The notes under the pieces: model-generated
The model's input: the letters and a program-made list of their open reading frames with translations, nothing else
Databases searched by the model: none
What the model was told of the DNA's origin: nothing
Translations under genes and position numbers: made by a program
Assembly: GCA_035041965.1 (NCBI GenBank)
Contig: JAPYMA010001310.1
Span: 27,111-91,110, forward strand
From: Anisakis pegreffii
Taxonomy: Eukaryota > Nematoda > Chromadorea > Rhabditida > Anisakidae
DNA: 64,000 nt
Direction: 5' to 3'
Shown here: positions 34,914-47,165 of the stretch, piece after piece
Position numbering within the stretch: position 1 is the first letter of the stretch
Layout of the letters: each line of letters starts with the position of its first letter

Positions 34914-37548
34914 ATAATGCAACGTCGTTTTTTGTGAATAATAGAATTGTATTCTTTATTGTTTAGTGTTTTAATGTTCACTGTTTTTTTTATTATTGCT
35001 CTGAGGATGTATATTTTTGTGCGAATGATTATTGTAACGCAGTTAGTTTATAGATTGTATGTGATGCAGTGTGATTATATGTGAATCATTTTAATACGTT
35101 TTAAAAAAATAAAGACATCATCGCTCAACGACGCACCATAACGAGCATAAAAATGAACAGACATAACGGATTCCTTATTCATTTCGATCAAAGAACACGA
35201 GGGTTGTTTGGTATGGAGAAGGGTTTGGTTTGGCTTACGGGAAGGGTTTGGCTGGAGCTTATGGTTAGGGAAGGTTTCGGATGGGGCTGAAATTCAGGGA
35301 TGTGTTGGACGAGTGGGAACGGCATGATTTTTGGGGAAGTGGCCTGGTTGTTCGCAGTTCAAACCCGAAAAGATGTTTAGGGAAGCTCAACCTGAAGTTA
35401 ATTTGGAGCAACAACGAACAACACTTCACACTTCGTTTTTGCTCCAAACTGGTATCAGATTCAGCTCTAGGTTACAAACTAAGGGAGACAGGTGTTAGAG
35501 GGCATGACTCTAAAATAATCTGCGTCTACGGATAAAAAGTATTGAGATTCATACAAAAGTACTGTTTAAAGAGACTTCAAATTGAGCGTTCAAGAATTCT
35601 GAGTGTCTTCAAAGTGATTCGAATTGCTTTAACTGGCGTCAGATTGGGGCAACTTAACAAATAGATAAAGAGCAACATTAATTAGTACGAAAAATACAAA
35701 TATAACTCATAAATACATCATTACTACCATCAATTAATTAAAAATTACAATTAAAATTGAAAGAAAACCGCTGCCGCACCGCAGCGCGCAACGACGCGTC
35801 CCGGCTCACCGCCAACAATCGGCCGGCACAGGGATTTGCCGACTGAAAAGTGCGAAAAGTGAGGGGTCGGCAAAATGCGTTTTTGCCTACGTGCAGATAC
35901 GGATTTTAAGCTGAAACTCGATTAGCACTGAACCATTTTGGATTTTGATTACGGTGAGGATTTGGGAACAATTTCTGGATATTTTTGACGGGTACAGTGC
36001 CGATTCGGTGCATTTTCGGCAGAATTATAGGCAAAAAACCCTCAAAATTTTGCACCCTATTTGAAAATGTGCTCGTAGGATCTCGCAGCGAAATGTGACC
36101 ACCCGCGAGATTGAATGTTGGCGTCTATTTGTCTTCATGTGAAATCAAACAACTATTCATGTGTTTCTGATTGTGATAAATGTGATATTAAGTGGATATC
36201 TAATCTTGTCAGATCTCCTTAAATTCCACAGAATCGAGCCGAGCACACTCAGACTCGAGAATCACAACCTGAGGAGTGATTCGATCTACCCTTACGATCT
36301 CAAAACCCAGATTTTCGAGATATCATATCTCAGCTCCGGATTGACATTTCCAGACGCTTCAAACGGCTTTAAGATGACCTCGGCCGTCTGAACAAGCATA
36401 TCACATGAACTATTCCGATCAACGAATAGAAACCCGCGTTTCGAGACCCCCAAAATCGCAAAAATCGTCATTTCAAGATTTTCGGCCGTTGGAGTCATTT
36501 TTTGAAGATATCACAAATTTGGTACCAATCGAACCGAAATGAGGCACTGAATGCATCTAAACACAAATAAGCTCTCTAACTTCGATATTTTACGTTTTAT
36601 TTGCCCCGAAATTGGGTTCACCTGTATAAAGTCCAGTTTTTTTCCGATTCACTTTAATATTTCCTTCATCATAACATTTGAATTGGCATAATAAATACGA
36701 TTAAGATTATATGACAAGCAAGCACGATTTTTCAATATGATCATCAGTACAATAACAGTGCATAATCAATGCATGTCAAAACAAATAAATGAATATTTAT
36801 CAAATAAATATCATACAAAAGCTGTAAAAAAAGGCTACTGCTATTCATTTTATGTTTTGGTACCTTGAAGAAGAGTTCAAAAACCAAGACTGACCCCCAA
36901 TTCCCGTTTTTAATGCACAGAGCTCAGAGTCTAGGTTCTGACTTCTGGGTTGAATTAATCTGTAACGAAATCTGCTAGAACGTTTACAGATCGAAATCCG
37001 TTTTAAGATTAATTAGCTCAAAATCAGTACGAAATTCTTCCCTGTTCATTAGTCAACCTAGTTAGGAGGGAGTTTATCCAATAGGGTATAGATTCTGCAC
37101 TTCTTTAGTGCCTTAGATCGTTTTGATTTGGGAAACTAGTCGATTTGGAGACGGAATTTTGGTTTGGGTTTGGCTGGAAGACGGTGTAGAGGAGGGTTTT
37201 TAAGGTATCAATCACTAGTTATGAAAGTTGAATCTTCAACAATCCATTTCAGGAAGCACAAATGAAACTGATCACTTCGTTATGCATATCCTTGTTGATA
37301 GTATTCCAGTAAATGAATCCAGTTTAGCAATTTGTCTGAAAATTATTTTTTGCAAATACAAATAAATTGAATATGTTGAGATATTTTTCATTGTAATTCT
37401 CAACTGATATGATTTAGTGCGAGTGTTTTTAATAGAATATGGTTTTTTGAAGTGACTTGAATAGAAGTGAGAACGAATTTGAAAACTTACACAACGATGT
37501 TCACACAGAGCAACATCATATTCAACATAACAACTACCGAGATAGGGT
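34914..37548. other. intergenic with a dispersed repeat
   Basis: No gene was recognised. It holds an isolated GC-rich patch near 35765-35840, a dispersed repeat copy at about 36240-36560, and otherwise AT-rich DNA. The ORF at 36292-36498 (-) belongs to the repeat. The frame at 35281-35535 (+) has no family resemblance. Confidence 0.55.
36240..36560 (-). repeat. dispersed repeat family 1, copy A
   Basis: Read on the minus strand, this matches 44825-45120 (+) at about 75-80% identity by eye. Shared strings include GAAATGACGATTTTTGCG, TTCAGACGGCCGAG and CTGAGATATGATATCTCG. Copy A is open for 68 codons; copy B has an in-frame TAG. Substitutions fall at all codon positions, so it behaves as a non-coding repeat. 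Confidence 0.8.
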
Positions 37549-37856
37549 TTACCTGCAATGAAATGAGGTCAAGTTTGATTTAGAGTTTAACTTGATCAGA
37601 ATTTTGGTCAGCTCTCGATTGAATTTTTGATCTGCACAGATCAGAAAGAACTGACCGGTCTTATAATTGAAATTAACACAAGAATGCGCGTTAATCCGAC
37701 GTGTCGAGCCAGGAAAACTGGGCCACACGGTCGGGTGATACGGTGATCCATCCTCCCAGGTTGAGCGATTATTCGGGGCGAAATAGAATCCCATATTGAA
37801 CTGACGTAACGACGGTATCTCGGGGGGTGCCATCCGATTGTATTCGGCGATTGCGG
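37549..37856 (-). CDS. possible C-type-lectin-like exon (partial gene)
   Basis: After a TTTTAG acceptor (exon from 37856) the frame reads AIAEYNRM, then GFYFAPNNRSTWEDGSP, a Trp, then SCVNFNYKTGQFFLICADQ. This resembles the second half of a C-type lectin domain: the W-x-DGSP strand followed by the two late cysteines. The calcium-binding WND motif is not evident. The frame ends in a stop at 37549, but a donor (CAG/GTAAAC) overlaps it, so the gene could continue. A candidate upstream exon at about 38885-38745 reads YSCYYYRRKLCQETCPRSH and HTFFVKSAKDLENAA, in uncertain frame. It may be the 3' part of the PAN gene or a separate gene. Confidence 0.35.
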
Positions 37857-39106
37857 CTAAAATTTGGACTGTTTCGCTTCACGAGGGTGCCAATTCGGTT
37901 AGATATGCCATTTGTAATCATGTCTTTTCATAGAAATATGATAGAATCTGGATCGTAAGAGGGCAGCAAGTGTTCCCAATTAGTAATGTAAAGACATTAA
38001 TTAGTAAAGAACAGCGGGCAATTAGTATAGAAACGGCAAAAGTGTACAGATCAACATGATAATATATTGTTAGAAAGTGATCTGCAATTTGAAATTTTGC
38101 AGGGAAGAATTTTTGCGTACTGCTATCAGGTGGAAAGATTAGCTGTCGGATGATTTATATTAAGGTATTGGGATCATAAATTAAGCGGAGATTGGAACAG
38201 CTGGATGCTGGGGATTTGATGGCAAAGATTTATTGCATGGCCGTGGAAATGGGTGTACTTTTAGAGAAGTGCAACAATACTGGACGAGTGCTGAGGCACA
38301 TTTTGAAATATGCTTCGTTTCAGTGAAAATTTATGATGGAGTATTGAAAAAAGTTTGGATTTGTTATTGTTATTATTATTGTTATGATGATTTGAATTAT
38401 GATTACTATGATCGTTATAATCAGTGCGCTTTGATCAACTGCTATCATTAGGATGTTTTTTGAATTTGAGTGTTTTTTTTTTGACGAATGAAACGATTTG
38501 TATCTTTTTTTCGATCAGACATATGTGATTAACATAGAAATTTGATGTAGACGATTTTATCGTATTTAGTTGAAGGATTTTTTTTGGTTGAGACGATTCA
38601 AATTGTGATTCGGGATCGAATTGGGTTTAGAGATTGAAATGTTTTGAGATGGGTCACTTTGAAGGGTTGAATGATGAGTTTTTGATTGAGTTTTGTTTTG
38701 TGAATCAATGAAATTGCATGAAAACGAAACGCACTTGCTGCATTTTCCAAATCTTTTGCAGATTTCACAAAGAATGTATGCGAACGAGGGCACGTCTCCT
38801 GGCAAAGCTTTCGGCGATAGTAATAACACGAATAACGACTACGACGACCTTTATAGCCCATTTTTGCATACATGGATTTATTGACCTGAAACGTTACACT
38901 TGGTGATAACGATCCCATGTATCAGTGGCATTGCTTATTGATTCATTATTATTATTATTATTATTATTATCAATAAAGGTATTTGATCGTACCGGTATGA
39001 AAGAGTACATTATATTCTCAGGACCAGATTTGAATATATATTGGAAGTGATTATATTTATTTGGATCACATCGCTTCCGTAGATCTGAAAATATTTCAAC
39101 GACAAG
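37857..39106. other. region between the lectin-like exon and the PAN gene
   Basis: Mostly AT-rich. It contains one candidate minus-strand exon (38885 to about 38745, see the lectin-like entry) and an (ATT)n run at 38944-38970. No other coding sequence was recognised. Confidence 0.45.
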
Positions 39107-41932
39107 TTAAATTTGGTCTACTGGAACGTAGGAATCTGATCCAGGGTTTATATGATCTTCCTGGATCGTGAATAAAATCGAGAACTTACTTCGCACAAAA
39201 GATGCGTCCACTTCGTCACTGACAAAACTGTCCTCAATATTGGGCTCACCCCCCCTCGTGAACCCGTCGACCGTGTCCAGTGTAAAGCAAGTACCGTTGT
39301 CGGCCATCAAATAACCCTGTAGACATTCGCGCTGAGCTATGCTCTCGCATTCCTCCTTCCGCATCACACCACGGTCCCGTCGATTCTGCTTTCCGTTTCC
39401 TTTGATCGAGACACTGTCCATAGGGATGAATTGCTTCGGAGTGGTTCGAGTACCCTGCAGCATAGGAGTTCAGTGATCTGTTTGCACCGTTTGTGACATC
39501 TATGAAAAAACGAATCAAATTACATCTGGACATACGAATTACATCTAGAATCATGAAAGTTAACTTACATTTGGACATACGATCATGAAAGGTGTTGTAG
39601 TTGTGGTTATGGCCAAAGTTGTAGTCGGGGTAGTGGTCGAGGTGCTTGTACTAGTGGTGGTTAAAAGGGGGATGGTTGTGGTCCTCGGGGGGATAGTAGT
39701 GCTTGTAGTTGTGGTACTAGTCGTGGTAGGGGGGCTGGTTGTAGTCATTTGAGGAGTGGTACTTGAGCTTGTGCTGGTGGAACGTGACGTCCACGAGGTT
39801 GTTGTCCAGCTTGGAGTGCCGAACGACGATGTGCTAGTCCAGTCTGAATGCTGGTCAGCCGGAAGTCCCGAACCTTTCAATACGATCCGCCGACTTTCAC
39901 GAGCATCTGCATTGATTTCTCTTTCAAGTTGCCCAATGTCAATGTTAAGTGCTGCCTCAGAACTGCCAGCCGAATCACCAGTTCGATCAAATTCACCTGA
40001 CGTCGTGATATTAATTGGAAAGCCGTCAGCAGATGCAGATGCAGATGCACCTCCTTCATCAACACCCGTCATACTTGGAGGTAGTCGACGGCCTTGTCTA
40101 AACACCCTGGGTTGCTCACCATATCTCAGAATCAAGCTTGGACCGCCGGAATTCTCAAGCCAGCCTTGTTTGTCTGTGCCGGCTTGTTCATCAATTCTCA
40201 AAATCAAGCCTGGACCGCCGAAACTCTGGATTCGGCCTTGTTTGTCTGCCCCGGATTGCTCACCTGATGTGGAAATCGAGCCTGGACTGGAACTCTGAAT
40301 CCAGCCTTGTCTATCTACCCCGGGTTGCCCACCTGATCTCGGAATCGAGCCTGTATCGGAGCTCTGAGCCCAGCCTTGTCGTCTATCTGTCCCGGGTTGC
40401 TCACCTGATTTAGAAATCGAGCCTGGACCGCTGGAACTCTGAACCCAACCTTGTCTATCTGCCCCGGGTTGCTCGCCTGATCTAGAAATTGAGCTTGTAC
40501 CGGAACTTTGAATCCAGCCTTGTCGTCTATCTGCCCCGAGTTGCTCACCTGATTTCAAAATCGAGCCTGGACTGGAACCCTGAACCCAGCCTTGTCTATC
40601 TGCCCCGGGTTGCCCATCTGATCTCGAAATTGAGCCTGAACTGCCAGAACTCTGAACCCAGTCATGTCTATCTGCCCCGGGTTGCCCACCTGATGTGGAA
40701 ATCGAGCCTGTACTGGAGCTTTGAACCCAGCCTGGTCGTTTATCTACCCTGGGTTGCTCACCTGATCTAGAAATGGAGCCTGGACCGCCGGAGCTCTGAG
40801 CCCAGCCTTGTCTATCTGCCCCGGGTTGCTCACCTGATCTGGAAATCGACACTGTACCGGAACCCTGAACCCGGCCGCCTTGTCTATCTGTCCCGGGTTG
40901 CTCACCTGATCTAGAAATGGAGCCTGGACCGCCGGAATTCTGAGTCCAGCCTTGTCTATCTGCCCCGGGTTGCTTGCCTGATCTGGAAATCAAGCCTGGA
41001 TTAGAACTCTGAATCCAGCCTTGTCTGTCTGCCCCGGGTTGCCCATCTGATCTCGAAATTGAGCCTGAACTGCCAGAACTCTGAACCCAGCCATGTCTAT
41101 CTGCCCCGGGTTGCCCACCTGATGTGGAAATCGAGCCTGTACTGGAGCTTTGAACCCAGCCTGGTCGTTTATCTACCCTGGGTTGCTCACCTGATCTATA
41201 AATGGAGCCTAGACCGCCGGAACTTTGAGTCCAGCCTTGTGTATCTGCCCCGGGTTGCTCACCCGATCTAGAAATCGAGTCTGGACCGGAACCCTGAACT
41301 CGGCCGCCTTGACCACCTGCCCTGGGTTGCTCACCTGATTTCAAAGTCGAGACTGAACCCGGACGCGCCTTTGGCTTCGCCTTCGTGCCCGTTGTTCTAG
41401 TGTCTGGAGTCCTGTGGCCAGTCCTAGTCCCTGCTCTATTGTACGGTGAGAGTACTACAGTTCCACGCCATGTCTCACCTGAACTGCTGTTATTTCCATT
41501 GCTCTTTCCCTCTGTAATACCGCCACCTTGAGGTACCCAACTGTCACTATTATTATTATTATTTATATTATTATTGTCAGCTTCTCGACTCGTCGATGAA
41601 GTATTCCCAAATCGAGCCAGAGGACGTCTCCTCTTTGCGTTGCGATTGCAATCCGGCGTAATACATCCATAGAGATCCTTTTCTCCTTCCTCTTCTGGAC
41701 ACCGGCGTCTATCCATAAACAAATAACTGTCCACACAAGTGCCATCGAACAGTCTCGCACCTCGAATGCTTGAATACAGCGTACACGTCAAATTATTCGG
41801 GAAATGCGTGAATCCAGCACATCCGTTCTCAATGCATGCACGTTTACACTCGTCGATTGTTCGTGGTTCTTCATCGAGACCGCAAAGTCTCACACCTTCG
41901 AAGGCTAATCTTGCGAGAAGTGTGAATAACAT
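39107..41932 (-). CDS. secreted PAN/apple-domain protein with tandem repeats and mucin stretch
   Basis: The main exon 41932-39569 gives 788 codons. The ATG at 41932 follows a TTTCAG directly, which would suit cis- or trans-splicing; MLFTLLARLA would be a short signal sequence, and a longer in-frame start exists at 42025. Residues about 15-75 form a PAN/apple module with regularly placed cysteines (VRLCGLDEE, CKRACIENGCAGF, CTLYSS, CVDSYLF, RRRC). Then follow about 18 copies of a 23-24 residue repeat of the type SRSGEQPGADRQGWVQSS (41360-40080), then a Thr/Ser-rich mucin-like tract (39850-39590). After an intron (39569/39454) comes a second cysteine segment (KEECESIAQRECLQGYL, ADNGTCFTL). The end is uncertain: read-through stops at 39107, while a GTAAGT donor at 39189 would allow another exon. 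Family members are extracellular matrix or cuticle proteins. Confidence 0.75.
40080..41360. repeat. coding tandem repeat, about 18 units of 69-78 bp with higher-order duplication
   Basis: Each unit encodes I-S-R-S-G-E-Q-P-G-A-D-R-Q-G-W followed by a variable Ser/Gly-rich end. A block of about five units is duplicated: the order RVDKRPGWVQSSSTGS, STSGGQPGADRH, SDGQPGADRQGW occurs twice, about 430 bp apart (near 41200-41030 and 40770-40600). This implies unequal exchange at two scales. Length is always a multiple of three. Confidence 0.9.
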
Positions 41933-44579
41933 CTGAAAGTTTTTGAGATTCTCAACAGCAACATCAATAATTTCAATGATAATTTGTGCTAGATGAATCA
42001 GAATATTGTTTCGAAACCTAGGCATTTCAATTTGGATCTTTCAAAATGAACCTTTAAAAGAGAATGAATGTTGTTATTCGTTAAAGAAGTTTTGATTGGT
42101 CATCGGAATTGGAGAATAGATCATTTTGGTGTGGATTGAAATAATAAATTTTATTGTGATGATCGCAAACGATCAATTCGATCCTCTTTACTGTACTGAA
42201 AGAGGAAAAAGCAAATAACATTCAAAACAGTGTGCATGTTCATCAATCTTATATTAGAAATTACTTTTGTTTGATTGCAAAACAATTTGTCTGCTTGTTA
42301 CTTGATTAATTTCTTATCGAGGTTTAGTTTTTATCTATTTGTTCAATGCTTTGCATCGCAGTATTCGTAAAGTTTCGGATAGAGTCTGGAAATGTGAGTT
42401 TTTTGGAAGCAGATTTCAATTCCGAGGAAATAGATCGGAGCCATTGGGAAGGAAGTTTCAGGTTTATGAAGGAACCGCGGCAAAGAATCGCAGGCCTTAA
42501 AGGAAGGACCTAGACGATGTGTCTCTCGGTAGGGAAGTTTAGGGATCAAAAAGGAAGAGCTACAAAGAATCTGAGACCTTAGGGAAGGTCCTTGACGCTT
42601 GAATGCAGTCTGAGCCTCAAAAACGAGACAATATTAGCCCTGGAACAGGAAACGAAACCCTTAAAAATGGTCTCAATACTAGAGAAGTATTCAAGGCACT
42701 GAACTGATCTGATATAATGCTCTGCAGTCATGATTAGCATAAAAATTTTGATCTACTAGAGATAAGGATGCATGTAATCACATACCTGAATTACGTTCGA
42801 TGAGACACACAGTAATCAAATTCCTTATTAGTGTCTATTATCAGCTCGGTTAATTACAGAGTACAGATCGCTGATTCTTATCAGCTGCTGAATAGAATAC
42901 AAATATGAACTGCTGCTGAATATTCGTAGAAAATGTAATTGAAAGCTTAGGAATAATTTGTCTGGATGGAAATATTCTAAGAGGAAGCTGCTGGTTGAGT
43001 TGAGTTACGAAATGAATGAATTGGTGAAGAATGATATAATGAGATGATGTAATAACAACACAATAATCAGTAATTTGATCAGCAATTGATAAACTGATCA
43101 AATTAATCTTATCAGTAGCAGCAGCAGCAGCAAATCAGCAATACAATACAATCAAACATCAACGATAACTCTCGACTCTTTCTCAGCGCTTATATGATAC
43201 GGCAATTGAACTGCTGAGGCCAGCTCAGCTCAGCTTCGCTCTGTGCTACAGCAACCTGAGGCCGAAAGCTCTAATCAAACGGCTAGAAAATGTGAGGAAT
43301 CTTTGGACGCAAACCGACATGTTTTATACTCTCGTTGATCTAATATCATCAGCCTACGAGCAAATGCGATTTCCTGTTCAGTCTCAACTTTCGGCAATAT
43401 ATCACTGGCGCAGTTTATTATTTCTTAAACAATTTCACCGATTTGATAAAATTAATTGAATCTTGCGCTCACTGTAATCAATTATGAAGAGTTCAACAAG
43501 CGTTGAGTAAGTGACGATGTGATAATTTTAGATTTGTGTCTGCAGCACGCCATCCCATACGTAAATCTGGACTTTTGAATTCCGATCGCAAGATTGTTTA
43601 TCTCCTGCAAATTGTTTATCTCGTAGTTGAAGGATTTAGGACAGGATTTCAGGATTCCTGGCTTCCAGGATTCCAGACTTTAAGAAAAACATAACATCTG
43701 AAGTTATTTCGGTAGTAGATTGATCATGGATCAGCACTGACAGATCATTAATATTCATTCAAATTTTTCGGTTACCACCCAATGGGATTAATGAATAATT
43801 AATTCATTTCACGAGTTCGCCACCTAGGCTTTCGTTTTTCAGAAGGTGTTGTATAGGAATTATGCTAGTGTCATCAGTCTTGAGTATTCTTTGCGTCCTC
43901 GCAGTTGTTTTGGCTTCCGTTCATAATCAGTTTTGAGTCGTCGTGCAATTGAGTAATGATCACAAGACTCAAAATCGATGTCAAAACACAAAAACAGTGC
44001 ACATTTCGCAAGCTTTCATTATTCTCCAATCTAAACGCTTATCAGCGCAAGCTACACGACCAATGATAACGCCAAGTGATAACCATATACCGTAGTGATA
44101 AGCTTATCAGCAATCTAATTGGTTCTGGTACAAATCCATCACTCATGAGTGTACTATCAACCACTTCCCACATGATGTAAAAAAGCATTTGTTCGAAATT
44201 TCATTGTATCAAGTGATGAAGTTGAAGTAATTATGAGGTGAAGTACAATTCAATCATCGCATAAGGCTTATCAATATCAATCGGGAGAAATTTTTGAGTT
44301 CGGAACATTAAATCATCGATGAGGAAGAGGATTGTACTAAGATTTGATTGGTAGCATTTGATCTTGGCAGAGAACTTGTTTAGTTTTGACAGACTTGAAC
44401 GAATATGATTGGGATTTAGAAAGGAATTGGATATTTTTTGAAGAGAACGATTTGTATCGGAGGTAATGTCTAATTTATAAGTATTTATCGTAATACGGAG
44501 TGATTCTATAACACCGTCATATTTTGTACGACGCATCTGCATTGAGCATGCCACGGGTACCGCATTCAGGCTACCGGAA

Positions 44580-44760
44580 TGCTCAGATTTGATCAGTGAG
44601 GATATGACTTGTTGACACAGTCAGATAGCGGAGATTCTCAGCTTTCAGAATATTATATATTCTGTTGAGTGATTTTGCCTAGTCCAAAAGTTATGGCCTA
44701 ATCTTTAACAGTATATCACCGCCAAACTGTAACCATTTGATCTTCTTGCTGAGCAATCAT
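44580..44760 (+). repeat. dispersed repeat family 2, copy 1
   Basis: It shares GAGATTCTCAGCTTTCAGAA, a TATATATTCTGT-type core, AAAAGTTATGGCCTAAT and GCCAAACTGTAACCATTT with 45480-45725. The first parts also match 60845-60995. Confidence 0.8.
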
Positions 44761-44824
44761 AAATTTTACATTTTGGGGTCATAGCAGGAGAATGATTACA
44801 AATAGAGTGCTTATTCATGTTTCA

Positions 44825-45120
44825 TCGTACTCAGGGCCTCATTCTGGCTCGATTGGTTTAAAATTTGTGAAATTGAAAAAAAAGACTCCATCGGCCGAAA
44901 ATCCTGAAATGACGATTTTTGCGGTTTTGGGGGTGTCGAAACGCAGGTTTCCGCTGGCGTATCGCAATGATTCATATAATATTCTTATTCAGACGGCCGA
45001 GATCACCTCAAAGCCGCTTAGATCGTCTCGAAATGTCAATCCATAGCTGAGATATGATATCTCGAAAATCCGGATTTCGAGATCGTCAGGGGTATAATCA
45101 GGGTTTTTTCGCGAAAATTT
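44825..45120 (+). repeat. dispersed repeat family 1, copy B
   Basis: Inverted relative to copy A at 36240-36560. It sits directly between two direct copies of family 2. The conceptual frame is interrupted by TAG. Confidence 0.8.
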
Positions 45121-45479
45121 TTTTGCTCGATTTTTGATAATTTTGGTACTAATCGACTCAGTTTGATGAATGGATCATGAAAATAACAATACTATAGCAT
45201 TTCAAGAGACCTGAGTGCGAAAAATGCCTCCAGATCAAGAATTCAAGCATTGCTGTACCCCTAATGCACTGAGGGTCGCAGGTTCAATTCCGGGCAAAGT
45301 CAATACGTTTTGCCACATGCGATCAGTGAACTAAATGTACTTTGCTCAGCTTATCAATAAGTTTAAATCTTCCTGAGGGCCCCTTTATGATATTTTGATG
45401 TAAGAGGTCATGAACTACAAGAAAAGTGTAGCTATAGCTGATTTTATGAAGGTGCTTCCTTGTTATGGGAATCTACAGA

Positions 45480-45725
45480 TGGGATACCACATTCAGGCTA
45501 CTTGTCTGCTCAGATTTGATTAGTAAGGATATGATTTCTCTGTAGTATTGGATAGCTGAGATTCTCAGCTTTCAGAATAATATATATTCTATCGAGCGAT
45601 TCTGCCTAGTTTAAAAGTTATGGCCTAATTTTTAACGGTATATCGTTCAGCTGAACGATTTCATTCTACTGCCAAACTGTAACCATTTAATCTTTCTGTT
45701 GAGCAATTTAACAGAATTTCTGCTG
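45480..45725 (+). repeat. dispersed repeat family 2, copy 2
   Basis: Same orientation as copy 1. It carries an extra palindromic insertion near 45645 (TTCAGCTGAA) before the shared GCCAAACTGTAACCATTT. Confidence 0.8.
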
Positions 45726-47165
45726 AAATTCTGATAAAATCCTATAAAAAAGATTTTAAAAATTTGTCAATCAAATCGGGATATCTACACAACTATCTAC
45801 AAACATCCTTACAATTACTAATTCCATCTGAATCATCAATATGACCTCAGACGATGTCTGATCAGAAAAAAATCAGATCTTAAGCTCTTCTTATGCCAAC
45901 TGCAAGCAAATGAAATAATATTTCAATCAAATTCTATTCACACGACGAAAAATATTTAATGTGTTCGATTAATTTAATCGAGTTTGATTAAATGTATTAA
46001 TCAAAAGCACTTATCTCAACAATCACCACATTTATGACCCACTATAAATTATTCCAACTCATTTTTTAATCAATCTGACTAAAAGATCCGATCTAAATCG
46101 ATTATGAAATCTGAAATACGATCCCATTTACCTTACTAATAGCATCCAATTGAAAATCATAATCCTCTATTCATGATCTGTGCTAGATTAAACCTGGTTA
46201 GTGAAGTTTTCTTCAAGAGTGTAATCCTAAATAAGATTCGGGCTCATTTCAGCGAAATTTTTCGCCCACTCTAGCTTTCTTAAACGTGAACTGAAGCCGA
46301 AGGCCTGATCCACTGATATCATATCCCCACGGCTGTATCTGCTCCTAATCTGATGCTTAATTCAAATATCGTGTGATCAATTTATGCGAATTCAGTTATC
46401 AGATGAAGAGAATGAGGAGAATTCCGATTGAAGATTACCACAATGCAAACAAAAAACATTTAATCGAGATTTGATCAAAAGTAAATTCGTTCGATTCAAG
46501 ATTAATTGATATGATTCATGAAGCTGAAGTGTATCGCAGTGATGAAACGAATATAATTTGTGAATATCAATTAGAGTTCGATTGTTTTTTGATGAATTGT
46601 TGGCTGGAATTATATTCACATCGCATTCATGTTGAGTTGGTGATCATCAAGATTCATCACAAAGCGCCGTGGGTTTGAGACGGCACTTCGATTCGTAAGT
46701 AGCGCACAGCTCAGAGATGACTCAAATGATGAATTCCTTTGAGATTAAGGCGAGAAATATCAATATTTTTCATTAGAATTGATTCAGTTCGGAAATAAAC
46801 AAACAATTTCATGCATCAATTAACTTTATTACATCAATATATACACAAACAGAACAACAATTTCAATGCAATAACGCACTATGCAGTCACATCAATAATT
46901 TAACATTACTATCGTATTGCAACACATTGATAAATCGATATCATTTACATTCTTATCAGAATTATCACCAAAATTATCAGTACAGTTATCATTGTTATCA
47001 AAATTATCAGAAATATTATCTCTACTAACGATAATACCCTTCATTCCTTATCACCCTCCACCAAATCACAACAATAACAATTCAGTTTACTTTAAAAAAT
47101 TTATCAGCCTTATTCTCTTTATCAAATTTCATCACAAACACCTCTGATAACAAGTTTTTTAATCA

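Larger units (their letters stand above)
42026..47165. other. intergenic region with clustered dispersed repeats
   Basis: No gene was recognised. It contains a short (CAG/AGC)n run near 43120-43134, repeat family 2 copies at 44580-44760 and 45480-45725 with a family 1 copy between them, and a TTATCA-rich stretch at 46930-47160. Open frames (44231-44554 -, 42850-43101 -) lack family resemblance. Confidence 0.55.

Noticed and set aside
39756..40298. 180-codon plus-strand ORF opposite the PAN gene (and similar ones at 40489-40770, 41059-41271)
   Set aside because: It is the antisense of the in-frame coding tandem repeat. The minus frame has the PAN module, mucin tract and splice sites.
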